A DNA stretch of 64,000 nucleotides from Actinacidiphila oryziradicis (lineage in GTDB: Bacteria; Actinomycetota; Actinomycetes; Streptomycetales; Streptomycetaceae). The notes under the pieces are model-generated. The model was not told where the DNA came from, searched no databases, and worked only from the letters and a program-made list of their open reading frames with translations. The stretch lies in NCBI RefSeq assembly GCF_005047355.1, contig NZ_SUMC01000012.1:115926-179925 (forward strand), in the 5' to 3' direction. Positions 38,729-48,159 of this stretch are shown here, in pieces; position 1 is the first letter of the stretch, and each line of letters starts with the position of its first letter. Made by a program: the position numbers and the translations under genes.

Positions 38729-38838
38729 GCGGAGGGGAGTACTCCCAATGCGGTGATCCCGTCATCACGGGCCGTTCCGGCCCCGGGGCACCGGCTCGCG
38801 GACCACGAGGTCCGTCCCGGGCGGAAGAGACCTCCGGC
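38729..38838 (+). ncRNA. yybP-ykoY-type manganese riboswitch
   Basis: The leader of the TerC gene holds the two hallmark strands of this class: GGGGAGTA on the 5' side (38734-38741) and AGAGACCTCCGG (about 38826-38837) on the 3' side. They are closed by a P1 helix, CGGAGG (38730-38735) with CCTCCG (38831-38836). GC-rich helices lie between. The class binds Mn2+ and typically controls metal exporters and TerC/MntP-like membrane proteins, which fits. TTGACT at 38681 may be the -35 box. The riboswitch ends about 47 nt before the GTG. Confidence 0.78.
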
Positions 38839-38884
38839 AGCGACAACGCTGACAGTTGCCGAATCAACCTGCCGGAGGCACAGC

Positions 38885-39871
38885 GTGGACGTCTCTCCGA
38901 CCCTGTGGGTCCTGACCATCGCCGGTCTGGGTGCCCTCATCGCCATCGACTTCCTCATCGGTCGCAAGCCCCATGACGTCTCCGTCAAGGAAGCGGGTAT
39001 CTGGACGGCCGTCTGGATCGCCCTGGCCGCCCTCTTCGGGCTTGGCCTGCTGCTCTTCAGCGGCGGTCAGCCGGCCGGAGAGTTCTTCGCGGGCTTCATC
39101 ACCGAGAAGTCGCTGAGCGTGGACAACCTCTTCGTCTTCGTCCTGATCATGGGGAAGTTCGCGGTCCCCTCGCAGTACCAGCAACGCGTACTGCTGGTCG
39201 GCGTGCTCATAGCGCTGGTCCTGCGCGCGGTCTTCATCGCAGCCGGCGCTGCGGTCATCGCGAACTTCGCCTGGGTCTTCTACATCTTCGGCGCGTTCCT
39301 GATCTACACCGCCTGGAAGCTCATCCAGGAGGCACGATCGGAGGAGAGTGAGGAGGAGTTCGAGGAGAACAAGCTGCTCAAGGCTGTCGAGCGCCGCTTC
39401 GGAGTCGCGGACAAGTACCACGGCACCGCGCTGTTCATCCGCCGGAACAGCAAGCTCGTCATGACTCCGATGCTCGTCGTCATGCTGGCGATCGGTACCA
39501 CCGACGTCCTGTTCGCCCTCGACTCCATACCCGCGATCTTCGGGCTGACCCAGGACCCGTACATCGTCTTCACCGCCAACGCCTTCGCCCTGATGGGCCT
39601 GCGGCAGCTGTACTTCCTCATCGGTGACCTCCTGAGGAAGCTGGTCCACCTCTCCTACGGGCTGTCGGCGATCCTCGGCTTCATCGGCGTGAAGCTGGTA
39701 CTGCACGCCCTCCACGAGTCGGGGATCCACGTCCCCGAGATCGGCATCCCCTTTTCGCTCGGCTTCATTGTGCTGGTCCTCGCCGTCACCACGGTGACGA
39801 GCCTGCGGGCCTCGAAGAAACAGGCCCTGGCCGAAGCGGCCGAATCCTCCAAGGACCGAGTGGAGGCCTGA
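38885..39871 (+). CDS. TerC family membrane protein
   Basis: A 328-aa integral membrane protein with seven or eight helices. Family landmarks are EKSLSVDNLFVFVLIMGKF, IGTTDVLFALDSIPAIFGLT with conserved Asp residues, and NAFALMGLRQLYFLIGDLL. TerC proteins are associated with tellurite resistance and, in other bacteria, with loading or export of Mn2+. The riboswitch directly upstream supports a manganese role here. The GTG start (VDVSPTLWVL) follows CCGGAGGCACAGC. An acidic cytoplasmic loop (SEESEEEFEEN) is present. Convergent with the next gene, 13 nt apart. Confidence 0.92.
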   Translation: MDVSPTLWVLTIAGLGALIAIDFLIGRKPHDVSVKEAGIWTAVWIALAALFGLGLLLFSGGQPAGEFFAGFITEKSLSVDNLFVFVLIMGKFAVPSQYQQRVLLVGVLIALVLRAVFIAAGAAVIANFAWVFYIFGAFLIYTAWKLIQEARSEESEEEFEENKLLKAVERRFGVADKYHGTALFIRRNSKLVMTPMLVVMLAIGTTDVLFALDSIPAIFGLTQDPYIVFTANAFALMGLRQLYFLIGDLLRKLVHLSYGLSAILGFIGVKLVLHALHESGIHVPEIGIPFSLGFIVLVLAVTTVTSLRASKKQALAEAAESSKDRVEA

Positions 39872-39884
39872 GCCATCGCACAGC

Positions 39885-41204
39885 TCAGGCCGGGGCGCCG
39901 ACGAGATCACCCTCGCCGGCGCCCCCGGTCATTGTGTCGGGCAGCCCGGCGAAGCAGGCCAGGCTGAGCAGCGCGATCATCGCCACATACGCCGCGACCG
40001 CCCAGGGAGTGCCCTCGCCCTGTGCCAGTCGGGTGGCCGCCAAAGGGGTGAGCGCACCGCCCAGAATGCCGCCCAGGTTGTAGCCGAACCCGGCCCCGGT
40101 GCAGCGCAGCCGAGGTTCGTACAGCTCGGGCACATACGCTCCGAGGACGCCGAAGGCCGTGATGAAGGCGAGCAGCTCCAGGGCAGCGCCCAGTGCCATC
40201 GCGGGCGCTGAGCCGGTAGCGAGGAGCCAGATAAAGGGGAAGATCCCCACCCCCGCCGCAGCGGTCCCGGCCAGTGCGAGCGGCCGCCGCCCCAAACGGT
40301 CCCCGAGCAGCCCGACGAAGGGCGTGGCCGCGCCCTTCACGACGACACCGGCCATCAGAGCGCCCAACGCCACCGTACGGTCCATGCCGAGCCGCTCGGT
40401 CGCGTACGACAACGACCAGGTCGTGACCGTGTAGAAGACGGCGTAGCCGCCGGCCACCGCCCCCGCCGTCAGCAGCACCAGCCGCCAGTGGTCCCGCAGC
40501 AGTTCGCCCAGCGGCAGCCGGGCCAGCTGACCCCGTTCGGCCGCCGCAGCGAAGTCCGGAGACTCCGGCAGCGCCGCCCGCAGCCACAGCCCGCCCAGCG
40601 CGAGCACCCCCGCCGCCCAGAACGGCACCCGCCAGCCCCAGTCGCGGAACTGTGCGTCGGTCAGCCACCCGGACAGCACCAGCATGATCCCGTTGGCCAG
40701 CACAAACCCCACTGCCGGCCCCGTCTGCGGCAGGCTGGCCCACAGCCCCCGCCGCCCGCGCGGAGCGTGCTCGGCTGTCAGCAGCACCGCTCCGCCCCAC
40801 TCGCCGCCCAGGCCCAGCCCCTGCAAGAAGCGCAGCGCGATCAGGATCGCCGGCGCGGCCGCCCCGATCCTGTCGTACGTCGGCACAAAACCGACGGCGG
40901 TCGTCGCCAGCCCGGTCAGCATCAGCGACGCCACCAGCACCGGCCGCCGCCCGAGCCGGTCACCGAAGTGTCCGAAGAGCATCGAACCCAACGGCCGCGC
41001 CACGAACCCGACCCCGAACGTCCCGAACGCGGCGAGCGTCCCGGCCATCGCCGAGAAATCGGGGAAGAACAGCGGTCCCAGGACCAACGCGGCGGCGGTG
41101 CCATAGGCAAAGAAATCATAGAATTCGATCGCCGTACCGGCGGCCGAAGCGGCGGCGATACGGCCCATGGGCGGACCGGAAGCAGAGGGCGAGGCGTAGG
41201 TCAC
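39885..41204 (-). CDS. MFS transporter, MHS (metabolite:H+ symporter) type
   Basis: Twelve-helix secondary transporter, about 439 aa. Metabolite:H+ symporter signatures: GTAIEFYDFFAYGTA in helix 1, GHFGDRLGRRPVL in loop 2-3, and LRFLQGLGLGGEWGGAVLL in helix 4. Relatives carry shikimate, proline/betaine, alpha-ketoglutarate or citrate; the substrate cannot be told. The start is uncertain: the GTG at 41204 (VTYASPSASG) has no ribosome site and may be leaderless, and an ATG at 41168 is possible. Divergent from the CtaG-like gene. Confidence 0.88.
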   Translation of the reverse strand: MTYASPSASGPPMGRIAAASAAGTAIEFYDFFAYGTAAALVLGPLFFPDFSAMAGTLAAFGTFGVGFVARPLGSMLFGHFGDRLGRRPVLVASLMLTGLATTAVGFVPTYDRIGAAAPAILIALRFLQGLGLGGEWGGAVLLTAEHAPRGRRGLWASLPQTGPAVGFVLANGIMLVLSGWLTDAQFRDWGWRVPFWAAGVLALGGLWLRAALPESPDFAAAAERGQLARLPLGELLRDHWRLVLLTAGAVAGGYAVFYTVTTWSLSYATERLGMDRTVALGALMAGVVVKGAATPFVGLLGDRLGRRPLALAGTAAAGVGIFPFIWLLATGSAPAMALGAALELLAFITAFGVLGAYVPELYEPRLRCTGAGFGYNLGGILGGALTPLAATRLAQGEGTPWAVAAYVAMIALLSLACFAGLPDTMTGGAGEGDLVGAPA

Positions 41205-41265
41205 ACACGACCAACGACTACGGTGTTCGCCGGTACCGCACGTCCACAACAAAGGAGCGGAATCG

Positions 41266-42174
41266 GTGAACACCCTCGGCGCCTTGACGCTCCCGCGATT
41301 CCTGGAGACCTGGCGGCTCGACTCCGTATCGCTCGCCGCCGTCGTCCTGCTCGGCGCCCTCTACGCGGCCGGGGTGCGGCGACGCCGCCGCGCGGGCGGC
41401 GACTGGCCGCTCTGGCGCAGCGCGGCCTTCGCGGTGCTGGGCCTCGGCACGATCGTGCTCGCCACCATGTCCGCCCTCGCCGTCTACGACGAGGTGCTCT
41501 TCTGGCCCGCCGCCGTCCAGAACATCATGCTCGACCTCATCGCCCCCCTCGGTCTCGCTCTCGGCGACCCGCTGGGCCTGACCACCTGGTCCCCGCGTTC
41601 GCTGCGCCTGCTGACCTACCCTCTGGTCAGCTCGGTCCTCGTCCTCGTCTCAGAACTGACGATCTACTTCACTCCGTACTTCGGGACCGCCCTGCGCAGT
41701 GACGCCGTCCGCCAGCTCATGCACCTGCAGCTGCTGCTCACCGGCTGCCTGTTCGTGCTGCCCATGCTCACCGGCCAGGAAATGCTGCCCCGCTGGTGCA
41801 CCCACCCCGTCCGCGCGGCCCTGGTCTTCCTCGACGGGCTCTTCGACTCCGTCCCGGGCATTGTCGTCATGACCAGCGGCACCCTCGTCGCGGGCCACTG
41901 GTACACCGCTCATCACCCTGTGTGGGCAGGAGACCTCCACCATGACCAGATGATCGGCGGCGGCCTGATGCTGGTCATCGCCGAGCTGGTCTCCCTCCCC
42001 TTCCTGCTCGCCGTCTTCGCCCAGTGGTGGCGTATCGAACGTACGAAGACCGCCGAGCTGGACGCCCGTCTGGACCGCGAGGAGGCCGCGCGACTCGACC
42101 CCGCGGAGGCGGAAACGGTCCAGCCCTGGTGGCTGACCGACACAGGTGAGGTCGGCCGCCGCTACCGCCAGTAG
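41266..42174 (+). CDS. CtaG-like cytochrome c oxidase assembly protein
   Basis: A 302-aa polytopic membrane protein of the Caa3_CtaG family, linked to copper delivery or assembly of caa3-type oxidase. Landmarks: helices from SLAAVVLLGALYAAG, AVQNIMLDLIAPLGLALGDP, and MHLQLLLTGCLFVLPML with GIVVMTSGTLVAGHWYTAHH, His residues typical of the family. The GTG start has AAAGGAG upstream. The C-terminal tail is charged and cytoplasmic. No oxidase subunit genes are in the window. Confidence 0.87.
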   Translation: MNTLGALTLPRFLETWRLDSVSLAAVVLLGALYAAGVRRRRRAGGDWPLWRSAAFAVLGLGTIVLATMSALAVYDEVLFWPAAVQNIMLDLIAPLGLALGDPLGLTTWSPRSLRLLTYPLVSSVLVLVSELTIYFTPYFGTALRSDAVRQLMHLQLLLTGCLFVLPMLTGQEMLPRWCTHPVRAALVFLDGLFDSVPGIVVMTSGTLVAGHWYTAHHPVWAGDLHHDQMIGGGLMLVIAELVSLPFLLAVFAQWWRIERTKTAELDARLDREEAARLDPAEAETVQPWWLTDTGEVGRRYRQ

Positions 42175-42299
42175 CGAACGGCGGTCGGTGCTGCTGGTGC
42201 CCCATCTGTCACGACCTGACAACCATGTGCGTGATTGCGGTCCAACACCGGGCGTGTCCTGGAATGCTCCCTCATCCGAGGGAACCATTTGGGGGGAAC

Positions 42300-42827
42300 A
42301 TGGCGCAGACACCGGGCCAGTGGGGGCAGGGCTGGCAGCAGTCGCAGCCGCAGCCGGCCGGGCCGAGAAGTGGCTGGGGGAAGACGCTCGCCATCTTTGC
42401 CGTGGCGTTCTTGGCGGTGCTCATCGCTGTCATCGCGGCAAGAGGCGGCGGCAACGACAAGAAGACCGCAGCGATATCCACGGTCGCGCCGAGCGCGTCG
42501 ACGAAGACCGCACTTGAAGAGACGGCGTCGGCCTCGACGACAGCACCGGCGACGAGGACCACTACGACCAAGGCTGCCACGAGGGCGGCGAAGCCGTCGC
42601 CGGCTCGCGCGACCACCAGGCCGCCCACCGTCGCGACGACGCACGCGGCGCCGGTCACGACGGCTCCGGCCGCCAGTTGTGCGCACCACACGGTGGGCAC
42701 CTGTCGCGCGGGCTCATGGCATCCGCCCGGGGCGACGGCGATGTGTCTGGACGGCACCTACTCGTACAGTGCCCATTTCCAGGGGACGTGCAGCCGCCAC
42801 CACGGCGTCGAGTACTGGTACAGGTAG
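42300..42827 (+). CDS. Membrane-anchored DUF3761-like protein
   Basis: A 175-aa protein. A Gln/Pro-rich cytoplasmic start (MAQTPGQWGQGWQQSQPQP), one membrane helix (IFAVAFLAVLIAVIAA, about 31-48), a long Thr/Ala/Pro linker, and a C-terminal 45-residue Cys/His-rich module (GSWHPPGATAMCLDGTYSYS, then GTCSRHHGVEYW) resembling DUF3761. The module probably sits outside the cell with paired cysteines; function unknown. TTGGGGGGAAC precedes the ATG. Confidence 0.78.
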   Translation: MAQTPGQWGQGWQQSQPQPAGPRSGWGKTLAIFAVAFLAVLIAVIAARGGGNDKKTAAISTVAPSASTKTALEETASASTTAPATRTTTTKAATRAAKPSPARATTRPPTVATTHAAPVTTAPAASCAHHTVGTCRAGSWHPPGATAMCLDGTYSYSAHFQGTCSRHHGVEYWYR

Positions 42828-42939
42828 GCGTTGCGCGCCGCAGTTGACGCCGTCGCCCCGATCACAGTCGTGGGCTGGTTGGCAAGCCCGCTCGCGGGCC
42901 GGCTGATCAAGCTGCCACCGTAGGCATCGGCAACAACCG

Positions 42940-42969
42940 GCCCGGCCCGGCCCGCGGGCGGGGCCGGGC
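42940..42969. terminator. GC hairpin after the DUF3761-like gene
   Basis: GCCCGGCCC (42940-42948) pairs with GGGCCGGGC (42961-42969), in the 165-nt gap before the next gene. Confidence 0.55.
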
Positions 42970-42992
42970 ATTCGAATTGCGTACGGAGAAGC

Positions 42993-43403
42993 ATGGCCAA
43001 CGATCTCGCACTCATATGTGACGCCTGCAAGGAGCCCATCGGTGACGGGGCCGGCTACCTGTGGATCGACAACGACGCCGTGGCGGCGGAGGAGAGCGCA
43101 GCCGCCGGACGTCGGCCGAGGGACATCAAGGATGACGATTCCGCCGAAAGTGTGCGGAGCTACCTGGCCGCCGGCCTTTTCGAGCTCCCTCAGCCGGTCC
43201 GCTGGCAGGCACATCACGCGGCCTGCGACCTGACTCCTGAAGCCGGCTCCTACCCCATCCCCGCCGTCGACATCCGAACCTGGGCCGAACTCGTCGAATG
43301 GACGGCCCAGCTCATGGAGAAGCCGTGGCTGGCACACACGGACTGGAGCTACGTTCTTCGTGGCGTCGCCAACGGCGACACCCGGCTCATAGCCGTCTCG
43401 TAG
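42993..43403 (+). CDS. Hypothetical protein with CxxC motif
   Basis: A 136-aa soluble protein that I cannot assign. The N-terminus has LICDACKEPIGDGAGYLWID and a later HHAACDL, so a small zinc site is possible. A mixed acidic middle is followed by a Trp-rich end (TWAELVEWTAQLMEKPWLAH). CGGAGAAGC precedes the ATG. Codon use matches its neighbours, so it is likely expressed. It ends 51 nt before the convergent MBL gene. Confidence 0.75.
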   Translation: MANDLALICDACKEPIGDGAGYLWIDNDAVAAEESAAAGRRPRDIKDDDSAESVRSYLAAGLFELPQPVRWQAHHAACDLTPEAGSYPIPAVDIRTWAELVEWTAQLMEKPWLAHTDWSYVLRGVANGDTRLIAVS

Positions 43404-43454
43404 CCCGCCCCTGCTGCCCCTGCGGACACGGCCGGTGACGGCGCCCTCTACCGG

Positions 43455-44111
43455 CTACCAGCCCCGCTCGCGCCATTCGTCGAGGTGCGGGCGCTCGGCG
43501 CCCAGCGTGGTGTCGTCGCCGTGCCCGGGGTAGACCCAGGTCTCGTCGGGAAGGGCGTCGAAGAGCTTGGCCCTGACTCCCTCGAAGAGGGAGGCGAAAG
43601 CGGTCGCCTCGCCCCGGGTGTTGCCGAGGCCTCCCGGGAAGAGGCAGTCGCCGGTGAAGAGGTGCGGGTGGCCGTGCGGGTCGTCGTAGACGAGGGCGAT
43701 GCTGCCGGGGGTGTGGCCGATGAGGTGGCGGGCGGTGAGCTCGACACGCCCGACGCGGATGGTGTCGCCGTCATCGACCAGGACGTCGGTGGGGACCGGG
43801 ATGCCCTCGGCGTCGTACCGCCCCGCGTAGGTGCGTGCTCCGGTGGCGTCGACGACGGACCGGAGCGCCTGCCAGTGGTCGCCGTGCTGGTGGGTGGTGA
43901 CGACGGAGGCGAGGCCGTCGGCACCGATCACCTCGGCAAGGGTGTCCGGGTCGTTCGCGGCGTCGATGAGCAGCTGCTGGTCGGTGTCGCGGCAGCGCAG
44001 CAGGTACGCGTTGTTGGACATGGGGCCGACCGCCACCTTGGTGATGATGAGGTCGGTGAGCTCGTGCACGTCGGGTACGCCGCCGACCTTGACTTCGCCG
44101 CTGTAGGTCAT
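43455..44111 (-). CDS. MBL-fold metallo-hydrolase (glyoxalase II-like)
   Basis: A 218-aa metallo-beta-lactamase-fold hydrolase. The metal ligands are in THQHGDHW, HLIGHTPGSIAL, LFTGDCLFPGG and VYPGHGDDT, matching the hydroxyacylglutathione hydrolase-like group. In a mycothiol organism a thioester of mycothiol is a plausible substrate (inferred). It starts at an ATG 5 nt after the stop of the maleylpyruvate-isomerase-like gene, so the pair is an operon and supports a thiol-linked detoxification role. Confidence 0.88.
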   Translation of the reverse strand: MTYSGEVKVGGVPDVHELTDLIITKVAVGPMSNNAYLLRCRDTDQQLLIDAANDPDTLAEVIGADGLASVVTTHQHGDHWQALRSVVDATGARTYAGRYDAEGIPVPTDVLVDDGDTIRVGRVELTARHLIGHTPGSIALVYDDPHGHPHLFTGDCLFPGGLGNTRGEATAFASLFEGVRAKLFDALPDETWVYPGHGDDTTLGAERPHLDEWRERGW

Positions 44112-44116
44112 GGGCG

Positions 44117-44848
44117 TCAGCTTAGTGGCGGGAGGGCGGGCAGCGGCAGGTCGGGCTGGACGGTGAGGCCGCCGCCGCTGCTGCGGCCGCTGACCCAGCC
44201 GAGCAGGGCGCTGCGGCGGCCGGTGACGGTGAGGTCGGGCTCGTTGGCGGCGCCGATGTCCCACTTCTCGCCGCTGTCGGTCTCGTGGAGGCGTACCGGG
44301 GCGATGCCCTCGTGGCCGGAGAGGCCGTCGACGAGGGAGGCGAGTTCGCGGGCGGCGAAGTCCGGGGGGAGCTGGTCGCAGGTGTAACCGATACCGAGGT
44401 CGATGTGGTGGAAGAGGACCTCGACCAGCCGCCGCCAGGGGACCTCGGCTGCGGCGATCACCTGGCCGGAGCGCATCGTGACCTGCGCCGCCCAGGCCTG
44501 GGCGGGGGTCTCTTCGATGGCGATGGCGAGGCGGTCGGCGGAGATGCGCAGGTCGTCGAGTTGGTCGGTGAGCGGGCGGCCCGCGCCGTCCTCGATGTCC
44601 TTGTCGCGGATTTCGGCGCTCGGGTACATGGGGGTCTCGATGCCGGTGCGGGCCCAGGTGAGCAGATTGGTGCAGGCGTCGGCGTTGCGGGCGAGGTGGG
44701 CCAGGACATGGCCGCGGGTCCAGCCGGCCAGCAGTGAGGGCTCCGCGATGGCGGATGCGGGGAGGACGGAGGCCGTTTGGATCAGTAGTCCGGTCGCTTC
44801 GTGTACGGCGGCCGCGTCGCCGTCGGGATCTGGTCGTTGGACAGACAC
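44117..44848 (-). CDS. Mycothiol-dependent maleylpyruvate isomerase-like protein
   Basis: A 243-aa protein with an N-terminal DinB-like four-helix bundle of the mycothiol-dependent maleylpyruvate isomerase family. The metal-binding His are in GHVLAHLARN and LVEVLFHHIDLG. A C-terminal MDMPI domain follows (GIAPVRLHETDSGEKWDIG, then LLGWVSGRSSG). Members transfer or isomerise using mycothiol; the exact reaction is unknown. The GTG start (VSVQRPDPDG) has GGAGG 6-7 nt upstream. First gene of a two-gene operon with the MBL hydrolase. Confidence 0.86.
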   Translation of the reverse strand: MSVQRPDPDGDAAAVHEATGLLIQTASVLPASAIAEPSLLAGWTRGHVLAHLARNADACTNLLTWARTGIETPMYPSAEIRDKDIEDGAGRPLTDQLDDLRISADRLAIAIEETPAQAWAAQVTMRSGQVIAAAEVPWRRLVEVLFHHIDLGIGYTCDQLPPDFAARELASLVDGLSGHEGIAPVRLHETDSGEKWDIGAANEPDLTVTGRRSALLGWVSGRSSGGGLTVQPDLPLPALPPLS

Positions 44849-45056
44849 GGGAGCCTCCGGGGTGAGCGATCGACTTCTCTCCTTTGACGCTAGCGCGTGC
44901 CACTCGATCGGGTGAACATGATGGCTGAAGTCAGTAAATCGAATGTGCGTGCTATAGGCTCGCGGTGTCGTAACTGGAAGAAAACTCGGCGGCACCCCGT
45001 TTAGGCTGTCTGGGGGGCGTCATCTCTCCCTTTTCCCATGAAAGGTGCGCACTGGC

Positions 45057-47981
45057 GTGGCCGATCGACTCACAGTCCGTGGCGCTCGCGAGCACAACCT
45101 CAAGAACGTCTCGCTCGACCTCCCCCGGGACTCGCTCATCGTGTTCACCGGGCTCTCCGGGTCGGGCAAGTCGTCGCTCGCGTTCGACACGATCTTCGCC
45201 GAGGGGCAGCGCCGGTACGTCGAGTCGCTCTCCTCCTACGCACGGCAGTTCCTGGGCCAGATGGACAAGCCCGACGTCGACTTCATCGAGGGCCTCTCCC
45301 CGGCCGTCTCGATCGACCAGAAGTCGACCTCGCGCAATCCGCGCTCCACCGTGGGCACCATCACCGAGGTCTACGACTACCTGCGGCTGCTCTTCGCCCG
45401 CATCGGCAAGCCGCACTGCCCCGAATGCCGCCGACCCATCTCCCGGCAGTCGCCGCAGGTGATCGTCGACCGGGTGCTCGACCTGGAGGAGGGCAGCCGC
45501 TTCCAGGTGCTCTCCCCGCTGGTGCGCGAGCGCAAGGGCGAGTTCGTCGACCTCTTCTCCGATCTGCAGACCAAGGGCTACAGCCGGGCCCGGGTGGACG
45601 GCACCATCGTCCAGCTCACCGACCCGCCGAAGCTGAAGAAGCAGGAAAAGCACACCATCGAGGTGGTCATCGACCGCCTGACGGTGAAGGACAGCGCAAA
45701 GCGCCGGCTGACGGACTCCGTCGAGACCGCGCTCGGGCTCTCCGGCGGCATGGTCATCCTGGACTTCGTCGACCTCCCGGAGGACGACCCGCAGCGTGAG
45801 CGGATGTTCTCCGAGCACCTCTACTGCCCGTACGACGACCTCTCCTTCGAGGAGCTGGAGCCGCGCTCCTTCTCCTTCAACTCGCCTTTCGGTGCCTGTC
45901 CGGAGTGCACCGGCATCGGCACCCGTATGGAGGTCGACCCCGAGCTGATCGTTCCGGACGAGGAGAAGTCCCTCGACGAGGGCGCGATCGCTCCCTGGTC
46001 CCTCGGACACACCCGGGAGTACTTCCAGAGACTCGTTGGCGCCCTCGCCGACGAGCTGGGTTTCCGTACGGACATTCCGTGGGCCGGGCTGCCGCAGCGT
46101 GCCAGGAAGGCGCTGCTGCACGGCCACAAGACGCAGATCGCGGTCCGCTACAAGAACCGCTACGGGCGTGAGCGCTCGTACACCACCTCCTTCGAGGGCG
46201 CGATCCCCTTCGTCAAGCGGCGGCACTCCGAGTCCGAGAGCGACTCCAGCCGTGAGCGCTTCGAGGGCTATATGCGCGAGGTGCCCTGCCCCACCTGCGA
46301 GGGGACGCGGCTCAAGCCGATCGTGCTGGCGGTCACCATCCAGGACCGGTCCATCGCCGAGATCTCCGCGATGTCCATCAGTGACTGCTCGGACTTCCTG
46401 GGTGCGATGAAGCTGGACGCCCGGGACAAGAAGATCGCCGAGCGGGTGCTCAAGGAGGTCAACGAGCGGCTGAAGTTCCTGGTCGATGTCGGCCTGGACT
46501 ACCTCTCGCTCAATCGCGCGGCCGGCACGCTCTCGGGCGGCGAGGCGCAGCGCATCCGGCTCGCCACCCAGATCGGCTCCGGCCTGGTGGGCGTGCTCTA
46601 TGTGCTCGACGAGCCGTCGATCGGGCTGCACCAGCGCGACAACCACCGGCTCATCGAGACCCTGGTGCGGCTGCGCGACCTCGGCAACACCCTGATCGTC
46701 GTCGAGCACGACGAGGACACCATCCGCGCCTCCGACTGGGTGGTCGACATCGGTCCCGGCGCCGGCGAGCACGGCGGCCATGTGGTGCACAGCGGTTCCC
46801 TGAAGGACATGCTGGCCAATAAGGAGTCGCTGACCGGCCAGTATCTTTCCGGCAAGCGTGAGATCCCGACTCCTGACGTACGCCGCCCGGTGGACCGCAA
46901 GCGGCAGCTGACCGTGCACGGGGCCCGTGAGCACAATCTGCAGGACATCGATGTGTCATTCCCGCTGGGCGTTCTGACCGCGGTGACGGGAGTGTCCGGC
47001 TCCGGCAAGTCCACCCTGGTCAATGACATTCTCTACACCCACCTGGCACGCGAGCTGAACGGCGCGCGCAGCGTCCCCGGGCGGCACACCCGCGTCGCCG
47101 GAGACGATCTGGTGGACAAGGTCGTACACGTCGACCAGTCGCCCATCGGGCGTACCCCGCGCTCCAACCCGGCGACGTACACGGGTGTCTTCGACCACGT
47201 CCGCAGGCTCTTCGCCGAGACGATGGAGGCCAAGGTCCGCGGCTATCTGCCGGGCCGCTTCTCCTTCAACGTCAAGGGCGGCCGCTGCGAGAACTGCTCC
47301 GGCGACGGCACCATCAAGATCGAGATGAACTTCCTGCCGGACGTCTATGTCCCCTGCGAGGTCTGCCACGGGGCGCGCTACAACCGCGAGACGCTGGAAG
47401 TGCACTACAAGGGCAAGTCCATCGCCGAGGTGCTGGACATGCCGATCGAGGAGGGGCTGGACTTCTTCGAGGCCGTGCCGACCATCGCCCGGCATCTGCG
47501 CACCCTGACCGAGGTCGGGCTGGGGTATGTGCGGCTCGGGCAGAGCGCGCCGACACTGTCGGGCGGCGAGGCGCAGCGGGTGAAGCTGGCGTCCGAGCTG
47601 CAGAAGCGCTCCACCGGACGCACGGTCTATGTGCTCGACGAGCCGACCACCGGTCTGCATTTCGAGGACATCAGCAAGCTGATCAAGGTGCTGTCCGGAC
47701 TGGTCGACAAAGGCAACTCGGTGATCGTCATCGAGCACAATCTCGATGTCATCAAGACCGCCGACTGGGTCATCGACATGGGCCCCGAGGGCGGCAATGG
47801 CGGCGGCCTGGTTGTCGCCGAGGGCACCCCGGAGCAGATCGCGGCGGTCGGAGCGAGCCACACCGGCAAGTTCCTGAGGGACGTCCTCGGCGCGGAGCGG
47901 GTGTCCGATGCCCCGTCGGTACCCGCCGCCCGGGTGAAGAAGCGTGCGGCACCCCGCAAGCGCGCGGCCGCCCAGGCCTGA
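45057..47981 (+). CDS. uvrA: Excinuclease ABC subunit UvrA
   Basis: Damage-recognition ATPase of nucleotide-excision repair, 974 aa. Two ABC cassettes: Walker [11 protein letters not shown] near residue 32 and [10 protein letters not shown] near 645; signatures [12 protein letters not shown] and [12 protein letters not shown]. Zinc modules CPEC (first), CPTC in the insertion and CENCSGDG with CEVCHG (second) are intact. The C-terminus is Lys/Arg/Ala-rich. The GTG start ([14 protein letters not shown]) has AAAGG 12 nt upstream. I looked for a LexA box in the 208-nt upstream gap and saw no convincing one. Confidence 0.98.
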   Translation: MADRLTVRGAREHNLKNVSLDLPRDSLIVFTGLSGSGKSSLAFDTIFAEGQRRYVESLSSYARQFLGQMDKPDVDFIEGLSPAVSIDQKSTSRNPRSTVGTITEVYDYLRLLFARIGKPHCPECRRPISRQSPQVIVDRVLDLEEGSRFQVLSPLVRERKGEFVDLFSDLQTKGYSRARVDGTIVQLTDPPKLKKQEKHTIEVVIDRLTVKDSAKRRLTDSVETALGLSGGMVILDFVDLPEDDPQRERMFSEHLYCPYDDLSFEELEPRSFSFNSPFGACPECTGIGTRMEVDPELIVPDEEKSLDEGAIAPWSLGHTREYFQRLVGALADELGFRTDIPWAGLPQRARKALLHGHKTQIAVRYKNRYGRERSYTTSFEGAIPFVKRRHSESESDSSRERFEGYMREVPCPTCEGTRLKPIVLAVTIQDRSIAEISAMSISDCSDFLGAMKLDARDKKIAERVLKEVNERLKFLVDVGLDYLSLNRAAGTLSGGEAQRIRLATQIGSGLVGVLYVLDEPSIGLHQRDNHRLIETLVRLRDLGNTLIVVEHDEDTIRASDWVVDIGPGAGEHGGHVVHSGSLKDMLANKESLTGQYLSGKREIPTPDVRRPVDRKRQLTVHGAREHNLQDIDVSFPLGVLTAVTGVSGSGKSTLVNDILYTHLARELNGARSVPGRHTRVAGDDLVDKVVHVDQSPIGRTPRSNPATYTGVFDHVRRLFAETMEAKVRGYLPGRFSFNVKGGRCENCSGDGTIKIEMNFLPDVYVPCEVCHGARYNRETLEVHYKGKSIAEVLDMPIEEGLDFFEAVPTIARHLRTLTEVGLGYVRLGQSAPTLSGGEAQRVKLASELQKRSTGRTVYVLDEPTTGLHFEDISKLIKVLSGLVDKGNSVIVIEHNLDVIKTADWVIDMGPEGGNGGGLVVAEGTPEQIAAVGASHTGKFLRDVLGAERVSDAPSVPAARVKKRAAPRKRAAAQA

Positions 47982-48159
47982 CCGGCGGCCCCCGGTTTCG
48001 GGACGTATGGCGCAGATCGCAAGATCGGTACTTCGTCCCGGACCGGGAGCCCCGCCCCGGCTGGCGGCTGCCCGTATCAAGGTCAAGGGTGACAAGCTGG
48101 TTGCCGGCCCGAACCGCTGAGGCAACGGGAATGTCACCCCAACTCAGTAGGGTGGTGAC

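Noticed and set aside
44849..45056. Possible LexA/SOS box upstream of uvrA (TCGAATGTGCGT region)
   Set aside because: It lacks the second half-site of the actinobacterial GAAC-N4-GTTC-type operator, so it is not supported.
47982..48159. Small gene between uvrA and uvrC
   Set aside because: Short fragments can be translated, but none has a start with a ribosome site or recognisable sequence.
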